A stretch of 64,000 bases of DNA, taken from contig KL647323.1 of the NCBI GenBank assembly GCA_000727475.1, positions 139,777 to 203,776 on the forward strand, read 5' to 3'. The DNA comes from Sarcocystis neurona. Taxonomy: Eukaryota; Apicomplexa; Conoidasida; Eucoccidiorida; Sarcocystidae. The translations under genes and the position numbers were made by a program. A model generated the notes under the pieces. That model saw only the letters and a program-made list of their open reading frames with translations, made no database searches and was not told the origin of the DNA. Below are positions 1 to 11,500 of this stretch, piece after piece. Numbering within the stretch: the first letter of the stretch is position 1; every line of letters begins with the position of its first letter.

Positions 1-789
1 TCATTTTCCTTCTACGTCTATTTTTACTCTTTTCCCCTCTTTCACACTCTTGTCACCGCCCTCCCCAGTATAAGTCGCAACACTTCTACCAGCGTCAATA
101 TTGCTACTAGCAGCAGTACTACCGGTGATGCTGGTGCGGTGACTCTACTTCCGCAACGGCAGTTGAGAAGCAGGCATGGAGCAAGTGTACAAGCATCACT
201 TTCCTACATTGCTTCACCTAGTTGTGAAACGCATGGGCCAGCACGGAGGTGTTTTCACCGACGTGCAACGCATGTAAATGAGGAAATACGTGTATACTCC
301 CGTGCGTTCCTGCATATCTGTAGAACTGCACGCTGTTCTCTACCATTCTCGGTATCTCCTCTCTCTCTTTTTTCCCCCTTCTTTTCTTTCCTCTCTTCGT
401 GTACATGCGTACATGCCTTCCCCGTACGTAACTGCGTGCGACACAATTTCTTACCTGTTTGTTACCCGTGGGTGGGGGGTGTAAACGAGCAGATTTCTTG
501 TGTAGCAGCAGCCACGTGACAGGGAAACGGTGAAAACCAAGGCACTGCTTTTTACGCGAAAGGGGGAAAACGACGCACTTATGAGAATCCACACAGAAGC
601 ATTCACACCCAGGTAAGGGGAAGGTATACATATGTATTTGTGAGTATCGGAAAGCAGCTGCGCAGAGAAAAATCCTACAGTATGGAAGTATGTTTAAATG
701 CATAAATGGACACTTAGGTATGGAGTGTGCAGATGTATGCTTAGAGGTGACAGAAAGTGATATTACATGGTGGTGGTTAGACGCCAGCA
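1..789. other. Intergenic, no gene seen
   Basis: Mixed-composition DNA with a short pyrimidine-rich patch near 350-400. The open frames on both strands overlap one another, have no splice context I can use and show no recognisable domain. I see nothing functional here. Confidence 0.5.
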
Positions 790-3700
790 ACGCTGCAGCT
801 GTGGTGCGCGCTTTTTTCTGATGTCGCTGCAGCTGCACTCGCTGCTGCTCTGCTGCTGTCTGCGCTCTCTCCTCCTGCGTGTACTGGTACTGCTGGTGAC
901 GCTCTGCTGGTTCTGCTGCGTCTGTGGTTTTTGTCACTTAACGTGGTCACTTTCTCGCCACTGGTGCTGTCGGCTTCACCGTCCTTATCCTAGAAGTGCG
1001 GCAGCTGCAGCAGCAGCAGCAGCTGAACGGGTCTGCAGATGGCTACTGATGCACCGCCGCTCGCATCTGGCGTTGCTGCTGCCGCTGCTGGAGTCGCTGC
1101 AAGTGCTAGTGACCCTGCAGAATTCGGCAGCAGCAGCAGCAGATGCAGGTACAAACAGGACTTGTGCGACCGCTGCATCATCTGATGGATTTGCAAGAGG
1201 TACACTAGCACCGGCAGTGGAGTGCATGTTGAGTAGCTCCGTTTCATACGCAGTCGGTCGAAGAATGTGGGGGACGACTCACATTGTGTGAATCTAAATA
1301 GGCAGCAGGAGAAGCAGCAATTATGAAGCCAGCCGTCGTGACAGTCGTGGGCGCAGTGGACTCTACAGCAGCGGGAAGCGGCCGCACACCTCAAGGCAGC
1401 TGCGACACCTTGGGCGGCACCAAGACCCACAGCCGCCGAAGCAGAAGCGTTCGCAGAGAATCTGTAGCAGAAGTAGCGATAGCAGCAGCAGTACCGACAG
1501 CAGCAAAGTAAGGATAGCAGCAGAAGTGCCGACAGCAGCAGAAGTAGCGATAGCAGCAGAAGTGGCGATAGCAGCAGGAGTATCGATTGCAGCAGGAGCG
1601 GCGATAGAAGCAGGAATACCGCTAGCAGCCGAAGTACCGATAGCGGCAGAAGTGCCGATAGAGGCAGAAGTGCCGATACCGGCAGAAGTGCCGATACCGG
1701 CAGAAGTGCCGATACCGGCAGAAGTACCGATAGCGGCATAATGAGCAATAGCGGCAGAAGTGGCAACAGCAGCAGAAGTGGCAATAATACTGCAGGGTAT
1801 TAGCCTTCTCAGGCTGCTGATGCCGTATTCTCGTATTTTTTTCACATGCGTTGCGGGCGCGCTTTGCATGTCATGTAGTTGACGCGTAATTATCCTTTCA
1901 CTTGCGGTACTCTACCTCGTGCTGTGCCGCGGGCACAGGCCCCTGGTGCTCATCCTGCTTTTCCTAGTGATTCTCCCCTCTTCTACTCCGTCTGTCTAGA
2001 ACGTTGTGGCTTCGTTTTCTTTCTGCGGCTCGTGCTGCTCGTCTTGACGCTCGTCCCGCTAGACGGACCCGATGCCCTTCTCGGCAGCGACAACACCCGA
2101 CTTCCTGCTATTGCTGTTGCTGCTGGTGCTTCATCGGCCACCTCTGCTCTGGGAGATAGTGGGGTTTCTGCTGCTGCGGTCGCAATAGGAACTGCTGCTG
2201 CGGCTTTTGGTGCTGCAGGGTCCCGCTCGCACCCGGCTGCTGCTGACGTTGTTCCTGTTCGGACTCGTCCTCTCCTTCATGGCGACACGGTGAGAATTTC
2301 CTGCTTCTGCTGTGCCTAATTCTGTGAGGAGAACCTACACCCCTCATTGCGAACTGGTATACGTGGTTGCGCGTGCCCTTCCTTCTCATCCGTCCACTGC
2401 AGCCCCTTCCGCTGCGGCGACAAGCGATCATGCACTACACTGCTGCCGCTACTGGAGCGGCTGCTGCGACTGCATCGGTTGTTGCTGCTGCTCTTGCGCG
2501 TGGTGCTGCTGCGGCCTCAGCAGCTCGCCACGGACGCGTTGCTGCCTCACGACTCCTTGGTCGGCTCGGGCGCGGCGGGCTGCCCTGTCCTCCTCGTGGT
2601 GTAGAATTACTCTGTGCGCTGGGGTTGCCGCTGCTGCAACTGCTGCCTCTGCTGCGGTCCCGTACACCGGGAAAAGACCTTGTGAGCCGCCACCACCGTT
2701 TATCGAGGACAAAGTTACTGCCGAGGCAGATCTTAGCCCCGGCGGCTTGGTGTTCTGTCGAGATTTCTACTGCTGCTGCGACCCGTCTGCGCAGCATCCC
2801 TGCAGAAATACACTCGTGGTTGCTCGCTGCCGTTACTGCAGCTGACGTGAAAAAGCCGGATCCACTGGCCCGGGGACAAGTGCAGCAGCACCTCTTGCTG
2901 TGAAGCGACAGGTAGGCTGGAGCGTCGGCGATGTGGCAGTCAGTGTCTTGGTAAACGACTACTGCAGCAGCAGCCACACACAAACAGCAGCACCAGCGGA
3001 GGCAGCCCCTGCAGCGCTTGCAGCAACCCAAGAATTCGAGCAGAATCAGCCTCCGGATGAGCAGCAACCATCGCAGACCCACGAGCCTCAGCAGCTACTG
3101 TAATGTCAAGGCAGCAGCGACGGCAGGGAGGACGAAGAAGCAAAGAAGCAGCAGCAACAGCAGCAGCAGACACGGGATGTAGCTGCAACAGCCGCACGCG
3201 CCAGCGCCCCGAACACCCGTGCGCAGCAGCTCGCATAAGTCTATCTATAAGAAGCAGAGGAGCAGCCCACAACAGCTAGTCGTTTCGTCGCCCGATAGCA
3301 GCACAGGCAGCCGAAGAAGAAGCACCAGGATAAGCTGTAGCAGCATCAGCACGTAGAGTTAGTATGGGTCTTTTCTGTGTCTGAGTTCCTTGCGCTGCTT
3401 CACCGCGGTGCAGCCAACGGCGACCGGCCTCGCCCGCGGCCGTAGACGTGCTCAGCAGCAGGCCGCGGCAGATCCACCCAGAGCTCATATGCTAGTTGGG
3501 TTGCTGCTGCTGCTGCTGCTCTCTTGTAGTTTGTCGGGTGCTGCGAATATCGCCTTGAGGCAGCTCTTCTCCTCCTCTTCCTGCTGCTCTTGCCGCCGTG
3601 CTAGCGGTGCGGCGTAGTCCACAGCTCTTCTGACGTGGTGGACCATTCTACAGCTGCGCGTCATCGTTTTCCGCCCCATTTTCTGCTCCCTGCACAGAAA

Positions 3701-4200
3701 GCCGTGCACGTCTCGTCAAGATTAACACTCAGAAAAGAAGAAGAAAGAAGGAAGAGTGACGGCAGTGATGCTGCTGTAGCGTGGAGGCGCAACAGTGTTG
3801 TTCTTTCAACCGGAAAAATAACCCTCCCACTTCACGACTACCGCACTGCCGCCGTAAAAAGAGCGCTGCCCAAATTCAGCAGAGGAAAGACATCTCCTGC
3901 TCAGCTGTTCTTGGCCTGTGCTGCTCGAGAATTCCGCTTCGCCTGCTGGGGTTGTTGTCGGTGCTGCTGCCCTTGCTGCTGCTGGGGAGCCTTCCACTCA
4001 CTGTCCGTTTCTGCTGCTCATCCGCTGGCTTTGCGCCGGCTCTGCTGCTGTTCCTCTCTTGTTGCAGCAGTTCGTGAGACTATTCCACTTCTGGCGCATG
4101 AGCGTCTTCATATTCTCCCCTTACCTGTACATACCACAAGACCTACTACGCTTGAGGCAGAGAAGAAGAACTGGTAGACTGCCGCCACTGCTGTCGGCGT
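790..4200. repeat. CAG/CTG/GCA trinucleotide-rich belt
   Basis: About 3.4 kb dominated by imperfect GCA/CAG and CTG/TGC triplets, switching strand several times. Such DNA leaves nearly every frame open and would translate as Gln, Ala, Ser, Leu or Cys runs. In Eimeria these triplets occur both inside genes, as homopolymeric amino-acid repeats, and between genes. I found no start codon plus splice-site combination that gives a non-repetitive domain, so no gene is called. Part of the belt, for example the mixed-composition minus frame at 2120-2430, could be an exon of a repeat-rich protein; this cannot be decided by eye. Confidence 0.6.
1490..1790 (+). repeat. 18-bp minisatellite
   Basis: An imperfect tandem array whose core is an 18-bp unit close to GCAGAAGTGCCGATACCG. 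It is most regular at 1640-1735. The unit is six codons, so the array stays open and would read as an Ala-Glu-Val-Pro-Ile-Pro type hexapeptide on the plus strand and Leu/Ser/Ile-rich on the minus strand. Whether it is ever translated is unknown. Confidence 0.7.
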
Positions 4201-5493
4201 AGCCAGTACATTCTCTATTCCAAGTGTCTCTCTCTGCGCCAGGTCAGAAGTAATTTCCTTTTTACGCAGCACACCCATGTTTGAGTGGACTTTCTTCATT
4301 CTATTTTTATAGCTGCCTACGTGTGCACGTCTACGTAGTTTTGTGGGTAGCTTACACGCACATTTCACGCCTGTACGTGCAAAATACCTCTGTGCGCCTG
4401 TGGAGATCTGCAATTATATCTCAGTACCAGTGTCAGTGTAGATTTATCCGCACTTCAACACCCGAAAGGGAAAATACTTTTACACGCGTGTGCCTGCGCG
4501 AGTGTGTTAATCCACGGTTGCTACGCAACGGCTCGAACAGGAACAGGTAGAGAGAGAAAAAAACATAGACTATTAGATATCTACACGTATAAACCTGCTA
4601 GATCCCAATTTGCTAAGGCGCCTTCGCTTCTTCAAAATGTGAAATTTCTGTTTCTGCCTCCGTGAAAACAGTATCCACCAAGTGCCCCGTGCAAAAAGCA
4701 TCGAAGGCAGATGATAGCAAGCAACGTAGTTAACAAACTTGCTCCTCGCCGAACAAGATTTACAACAACATTTGTACACAGATACATTTCTACATGCACA
4801 CACACATTTATGCATATGTAACACGTGTAGGTGTGTACACCATGTTCATGTGATGAAAAACATTTGTACTCTATACCTGCAGACACATTCTTACATGCAT
4901 GAGTCCCTGCATCTATATACACCTGTGTAGTGAAACGCAAACGTACGTATGCTCAGATGGTTGTGAAATTCATGCTAGATTCTGCCGGCTTTTTCTTCAG
5001 TCTCGCTCAAGCAGAACACATGTCCACACGCGTACGTACGGGGTAATGCACACATACGTGTGAGCAGAGCGGCGTACAGGTATAGATATACGTATATGTA
5101 CCGGATACGGCTCAATTCTCTATACTCGACATCCTAAGTAATGGGGGAAAAGTGACGCAGACTGAAATTCCTATAATTCGACACACGCAGCAATCACTGG
5201 GCAGACACTTTACCGTACACACATTTTAAGATACGTGTGTGTCTTCTCGCAGGCGATGTCACATTAACTTATGCCTATTTGCTTAACTGTGTCCCACGTA
5301 TAATGACGAAGTACGCATCACACATATATATACAGAAGAGAGGTACTTACACCGATATGTATGTGTGTAGTTGGGTGTGAGTGTTTTAGCCCACATGCTA
5401 AATTAAAGCTACCGACTTGCATATCGGTGTGTAGATGTGCAGGTATACACAAATGTCCACATTCGTCTGTGTGTGTTGTCTACATGCGTCAAC

Positions 5494-5515
5494 ATATATA
5501 TATATATATATATAT
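5494..5515. repeat. (TA)n microsatellite
   Basis: An uninterrupted AT dinucleotide run of about 22 bp. Similar TA runs recur through all noncoding parts of the window, for example near 6960, 11810, 19390, 26500, 35155 and 56450. Confidence 0.9.
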
Positions 5516-5692
5516 TGTTCGCAGGTGTACACCTGTGTGAGCGCCTGTCTCAATACTATACATATATGTATATATAAATATATATGTTTGGGTTTTGTGT
5601 GTCCTCCTGTCCCAGTAGTATGTATATATACATTGATAAATATATTTACATACATATATATATATATACATATGTGGGTTTTGTGGGTGCGA

Positions 5693-5693
5693 A

Positions 5694-5730
<37 letters not shown>

Positions 5731-5765
5731 ATGTATGTATGTATGTATGTATGTATGTATGTATG
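5693..5765. repeat. (TG)n then (TATG)n compound microsatellite
   Basis: A TG dinucleotide run passes into about twelve to thirteen perfect copies of the tetranucleotide GTAT. This is the longest perfect tetranucleotide array seen in the window. Confidence 0.9.
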
Positions 5766-6954
5766 ATGTATGTGCGTGTATGCGGTACACACAGCGAAAA
5801 ATCAACTCCTATACATGTATGTGTAGAGAAAGAAAAAGAGGCGGAGATATATACGGGTGGGAGAAGACACAACGACGAAATAGTCAAACAAGCGTATGTC
5901 TTTCAGTTTGTCATCACCGTGTAGTCGCGTCTCTGCGTTCAAATCTTTCTTCGAATATAGAAGGAAATACTTCCCACACCTACACCTATACACACACACA
6001 CCTATACACACACACACACACACACACCCATACGTATATATATACATATACATCTGCAGAGAGTCCCTCAATCCTTTTGTGAAGGTGTCTCTTGGTTGCG
6101 CCGTGTACACACTCAGCGACGTCTTTCTCTTGATGAGAACGAGAATTTTTCTTCCGACGTACGGCCCTTATCGGTGGCGTGACACGGTTGCGCCACATGT
6201 CTCTCTCTCTGTCTTCCTCTAGACGTGCGCAGAGTTCTCCCTCTGCGCGTGTCTTGTCTCTTTTTCTTTCTCTCTTTCTGTGTACGGTCCCAGCAAAAGT
6301 TTCGGCTTCCTTCCTCTAGGGTGTAGGGATGTCTCGCTCAACCCATGCGTCGGTGCAGAAGTACGTGCCGTTCCTCCTTTTTTTTTTCTTCCCTCTCTCT
6401 CTCTGTCTGTGTCGGTCTCTGTCTGCATAGGTATATCAATTTATCTAAGACAATTCATTCACGCGTACTGACGTGTCCCTCTTTTCTGTTTCTATCTGCC
6501 CGGTCGTTTTTTTCCTCTCTATCTCTCTCTCTCCGTTCGCCTCTATCTCTCTCTCTGTAGTGTTCCACCGTGTCGATGTGTACAATAGATACGTATATAT
6601 ACGCCAGTGGCTCTCTTTGTCGGTGACCGTCGTACAGGCCTCTCTTTCTGAAGTGCGTGGACTTCTCTCTTCCCCTCTGTCTCTTTCCTTGTGAAAAATT
6701 TGTCTCTCATACGTCTGTGTATGTGGTCTCGGATTACCTCTCCGTCTACATCACAGCGTCTCCCTTCATTGACAGACAGACACACCTACAAATACATATG
6801 TATACGTATATCTACTTGCGCAGAAACGTACCGATTGTCGCAGCTCCATTCTCCCTCTCTTCTCTGTCTCTCCCTTCTTCGCTGTGTCTCTCTCTCTTTC
6901 CCTCTCTACACCAACACACACACACCCACACATACACGCACCAGGTGAAATACT

Positions 6955-6985
<31 letters not shown>

Positions 6986-7979
6986 GCGTCGCTCTCTCAG
7001 CACTTGGTAAAGGGTAGAACCGACACAAGAGGCGACTTATCGCGCCGTCTCCGTCCACGATTTCTGGCTGATCTGCGGGAAGGTCTTTCCAAGTCGGCGT
7101 CCTCTGCGCAGATGACGGCGGGGCGGTGGTCTGCACGAAGGACGCAGCTAGAAACCGATACGGACCGTAGTACGACATAGAGAAGTGCGTGTTTCCAGAT
7201 TAGGACAGACGGAAATGAAGAAAGAGATATCTGCCGTACGCTCTGTGCACGCGTAAATATATACATATGTATATATATACACGTATATGTGTATGCAGTA
7301 CCTGTCACCATATGTATATATATATGTATACATATGTGTATGCTGTAGCTGTAAGTACTTTGTGACTAGAGAGTTTCGTGATTGTAGATGGGCATAGAGA
7401 AGTCGTTTGTCTTTCGTACTTCCCCTACATACGCAAATATACATGTATGTATATACGTGTACGTATATGCAGGTGCAAAACCTGTTGGCGTATTTGTAAC
7501 TGAGACCCGAGGAGGGGGACACAGAGGGAATCAGAGAGCATTCTGCGCAGTTTCCTTCCTGGTGTACGTACACCAGAAAGTAAGGCAAAATGGGTAAAAA
7601 AGGTGCAAAGACGTACCCTCCGGAGAGCTGCAGGAGTGCAGAATCACCACACATACGCATACATACCTACACATATATGTGTATGTAAGCATAAGCATAT
7701 ATATATAAATATATGTATATGTGTTCGAGCCTCTTTGATGCCTCGTCTCCGCCTGGCGACTTCTGTGTCTAAAGGCGTCTCCATCGGAACGCAAACGTGT
7801 TATTCTCTCTTTTGCTTTCCTCAGGCGGGGAAACAGTGAAGCATGTGGCTGCTGAATTTTTCATGGGGAGTGCTGCCGCTGCTGTGTGTGTGCGCCCGTG
7901 CATCTGCTGCAGGACGACCAGGTGCCGCTGGTTCTTCTTTTCCTGCTTGCCCTTCCTTCCGTCACTTTTTCTCGTCTTC

Positions 7980-8533
7980 ATCTCGGATCGTCGCAGCGCC
8001 TTCTCGCGCCTCCCTCCGCACTATTTTCTTCCCTTCCCGAAACTTTCTCCTCCTCACCGGCTTCTTTGGCGCTCTCTCTTTTCTTCATCCCCGGTCTTTC
8101 AATGCCCTTATTTCTCCTGTGTCTTCCGCCGTTCCTCCTTCCTGTCTTTCTTCCTCCTGCACGCGGCCCTTCACGTTTCTTTTCTCTCTCCGTCTCTTCT
8201 CACTGATTTTCTCCTCAAGCCCTTTCCTCCTCTTCTTCACTTCCTTCTGTTCCACTTCCACCCCCGTGTGTGCCCCTCCTCCTCCTTCTCCTCTCCTTCC
8301 CGCCTTCTGCGTCGTCTTTCTTGTTTCCTGTAGATTCTCTCTTCCTGTTTCTGTTTGTCCCTTTCTTCTTCCTCCTTTTCTTCCTTTTCTTCCCCATCCC
8401 TCCGATTTCTCTACGTTCACCGTTTTGTCCCCTTCCTTCCCTTTCTCTTTCTGTCCGTCTTCCTAAGCTGCGCCTGCTGCCTTCTCTGTCTCTCCGTCGT
8501 CGTCCTCCTCCCTGCCCACCCTCCGCAGCGACC
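7980..8533 (+). promoter_or_regulatory. C/T-rich leader with probable 5' UTR splice acceptor
   Basis: More than 500 bp that is overwhelmingly pyrimidine on the plus strand and runs directly into the ATG at 8534. It ends in a pyrimidine tract followed by CAG at 8526-8528, which looks like a 3' splice site. The ATG lies five bases further on, in the favourable context ACCATGG. This suggests that a 5' UTR intron ends just before the coding region, or that the tract is a TC-rich promoter. The acceptor and start context are seen; their use is inferred. Confidence 0.45.
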
Positions 8534-11500
8534 ATGGGACAGAAACTTTCTCACGAAGAGCGGGCGGGCATCGCCAGGGAAATATACATGCTGTACCCTG
8601 GGCTAGAGCAGCAACTAGAAATGGCCTTCAGCTGCCACGACCTACAAAATGTTGGCGCGCTGCCCTACAGCACGCTCGAGCCTGTCCTCCGACATCTGCT
8701 AATGCAGTACGGCCTCATAGAATATGTAACGCGCTTCTCCGCTGCAAATGGTAAAAAACGCCCGCCTTCCGACTTCCTCTCGTCCTCCCCCCCACCACAC
8801 ACACAACACGCCTGCTGCTGCTCCGCCTCCTGCGTCTGCCTCTGCTGCTGCTGCTCTTGCTGCTGCTGCTCCTAGTGCTGCTGCTCCTCCTACTGCTGCT
8901 GCTTCCCCTGCGGCTACTGCTTCTACTAGTACTGCTTTCGCTACTCGTCCCAATGTTGCTCTTCCTACGACTACTGATGCTACTGCCGGCATCGCTGCTG
9001 CTCTTATTCCAGCTGCTGCTGTTGCCGCTGCCGCGAGAGAGGTGCTAATCTTGCCACTACAGCGCCTGTTGGTACTGATGCTGCTGTCGCTGTTGCACCG
9101 GGCGCCCTCGCTATGACGCTTCTGCTGCTGCTGACGCTACTGCTGCCACTGCTGCTGACGCTACTGCTGCCGCTGCTGCTGCGACTGTCACGGCTACTGC
9201 CAGTGCTGCTGCTACAGCTGCTGCCACGTCGGGTCCTGCTGTTGCTGCGGAAGTGACTGCTGCTACTTCTGCTCTGTGCCCCCCTGGTCACTGTGCTGCT
9301 GCTGCTGTTAAGACTTGGTCTCCCTCTCGTCGTCCCCTGGTGTTGACACTGCAGCTGCGGGCGCTGTTAATTCTCCTTCGCCCGCTGAAGAAGCTGCTGA
9401 GACCGGTGTCGCTGCTGCTTCTCAACACGCTGCTGCCGCGGGTGCTGCTGAGGGTGCTGCTGTACCTCCTCCTCCACCTGTTGCAGCCGCCGATGTCTGT
9501 TCTCCAGCTGTCTCTAGCCGACCTGCTGCTGCGCCTTCTCTGCGTCGCTGTCTCTCTGCTGGATTTGCTATCTCGTTCATGCCGATCCCGTTGCTGGCGC
9601 CGTCCTTACGGCGGCTCCTGCTGCTGACACTGTCCTGCGCAGCCAGCCACTGCGGCTGTCCCCCCGTCTGCTTGCGCAGCAGCAGGCGCGCGGCTGCCCT
9701 TTCTTACGTTTTGTTGCTGATGGTTTGACTTCTTTCGAACCGCTGTTGCTGCCCAAGGCCTGACTTTCTTCTTCGTCTTCCTCTTCCTCTTTTTGTCCCC
9801 CTCCGTCCTCTGCCTTCTCTTGTGGTTGTGGCTGCTCGTCCTGCGGGCTCTGCCACCGCTCTTCTCTGAACGTGGCGGTGCTTTTGCAGTTGACTCTTCC
9901 GCTGTTTTTTCGGCTGCTTCCTGTCCGACTTCTTTCTTTTTGCCGCTGCTGCTGCTTCTACTTCTTTTTCTCGTGTCTCTACGGCTGCCACTCACCTTCG
10001 TCTTCTCCTGCTGCCTCTCCGTGGCTTCTTCTTTTCCTTCTAATTCGCCTGCTGCTTCTCCTTCTGCTATGCTGCTTCTCCTTTTGCGACTACTCCCCTT
10101 TCTGCTGCTCTTGTCATCTCGTGTGTTTCTTCTTCCGACACCTTTGCGCCTGCTCTCCATCTTTTCTCCTGATTGCCGTTGCAGTTCTTCTTCTTCCTCT
10201 TCCCTTCTGCGACGCCGGGTTACGCTGCTGCTGCTGCTGTTGGTGTCGCCGCTGCTGCCGTCCTGGCTGGCTGCTGCTGCAGGGAGTCTGGATCTTCACC
10301 ATGTACGTGGGGAGATGGACGCGTTCGGCGTGAGCGCGGGAGGAGGGATTTTTGCTGCGAAGTTGACTGTTCAAGATTTTAAGCATCTTGCAGTTATATG
10401 GCTGCGTAAGGTGCTGGATAGTCACGCAGGTACGAGAGCGTGCAGCGCCTGGAGGAGAAGTGAAAGTGTCGCAGGGACCAGAAAACAAATCCAAAGGAAG
10501 AAGACGGCAAGCCGGAAGGGAAAACAAATGCAGGAAAAGGAGAGCAGAGGAGAAAAAGACATAGAGATACGTGTATATACGGATATAGCTACATGTGAAG
10601 GAACACGAGAGAAAGGAGAAGACGTAGAGAGAGAAGAGAAGGGGGAGAAGCAGGAAAAATACAAGATTAGGAACAGACAACGACAACATTTCTGCTATTG
10701 ACTGCTGAGACGGGGCAAAAAGAAGGAAGACAAAGGCGCAGGACCGCAGCAATGAAAAAGAAATGAGGAGGCAGCAGCAGGAGAGCAGGGGAGGTGTGTC
10801 AACACGCCTGTCGCAGCAGCAACTGCAGAACACGAAGCGAAAAATAAGCAGCAGCAGCACCAGCCGAGGAGACACCACCGTAGCGAATATCTTCACAAGC
10901 TACTACTAAAACTACTACCAGCAGTACTACTGCCACCGCTACCACTACTACTACTACTACCACGATTACTACTAGTAGCACCGCTACTACTGCTACTGCT
11001 ACTAGCACCACCGGGACGACTATTACTACCACTAATACTACTAATATCGCCGCTACTACTATTGTGACTACTACTACTACCACCGCTACCACACTACTGC
11101 TCCTGCTACCGCCACCGCTACTACTATTACTGCTGCTACCACCACTACTACACTCGAGCAGTAGGGCGGCGGTGAAGTAGCAGCAGAAGCTGTGCGATGC
11201 AGCAAGCAGCACTGACAGTCTCGTTTGTTGTGTCCCTCTCTCCTCGGTACAGATGGAGGGACAGAGGAAGAGAGGGACAGCCGGAGGAAGAAGTTTTCCG
11301 GTGTGTGGGCGTGGCATTGTGTGCGTGCAAGCGAAAGCGTGAAAGAGAAAAATGGGGAGAAAGGTGTGCATCAGTAGGTATGTGGAGGTCCCGCCGTGTC
11401 ACCCACACACATACGAAGAAAGGGGAAAAACAGACACTGGCGGGGAAATCTTCGCAGAAGAGAGAAGAAGACAGAAAGTGACGTACCACCTGGATCTGTA

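Larger units (their letters stand above)
4201..7979. other. Microsatellite-rich intergenic DNA
   Basis: TA, TG/CA and TC microsatellites separated by short unique segments. Open frames in this stretch translate to Tyr-Ile or Thr-His runs and are repeat artefacts. No exon with convincing splice sites was found. Confidence 0.6.

Noticed and set aside
9793..10280. Leu/Ser/Arg-rich ORF before exon 2 of the 8.5 kb gene
   Set aside because: Only the part after the AG at 10281-10282 joins in phase with exon 1; the rest is intron made of CTG and CT repeats.
11148..11371. Val-rich membrane-like protein on the minus strand (10.8-11.4 kb)
   Set aside because: Hydrophobicity comes entirely from the ACT/CTA array; no start or domain.
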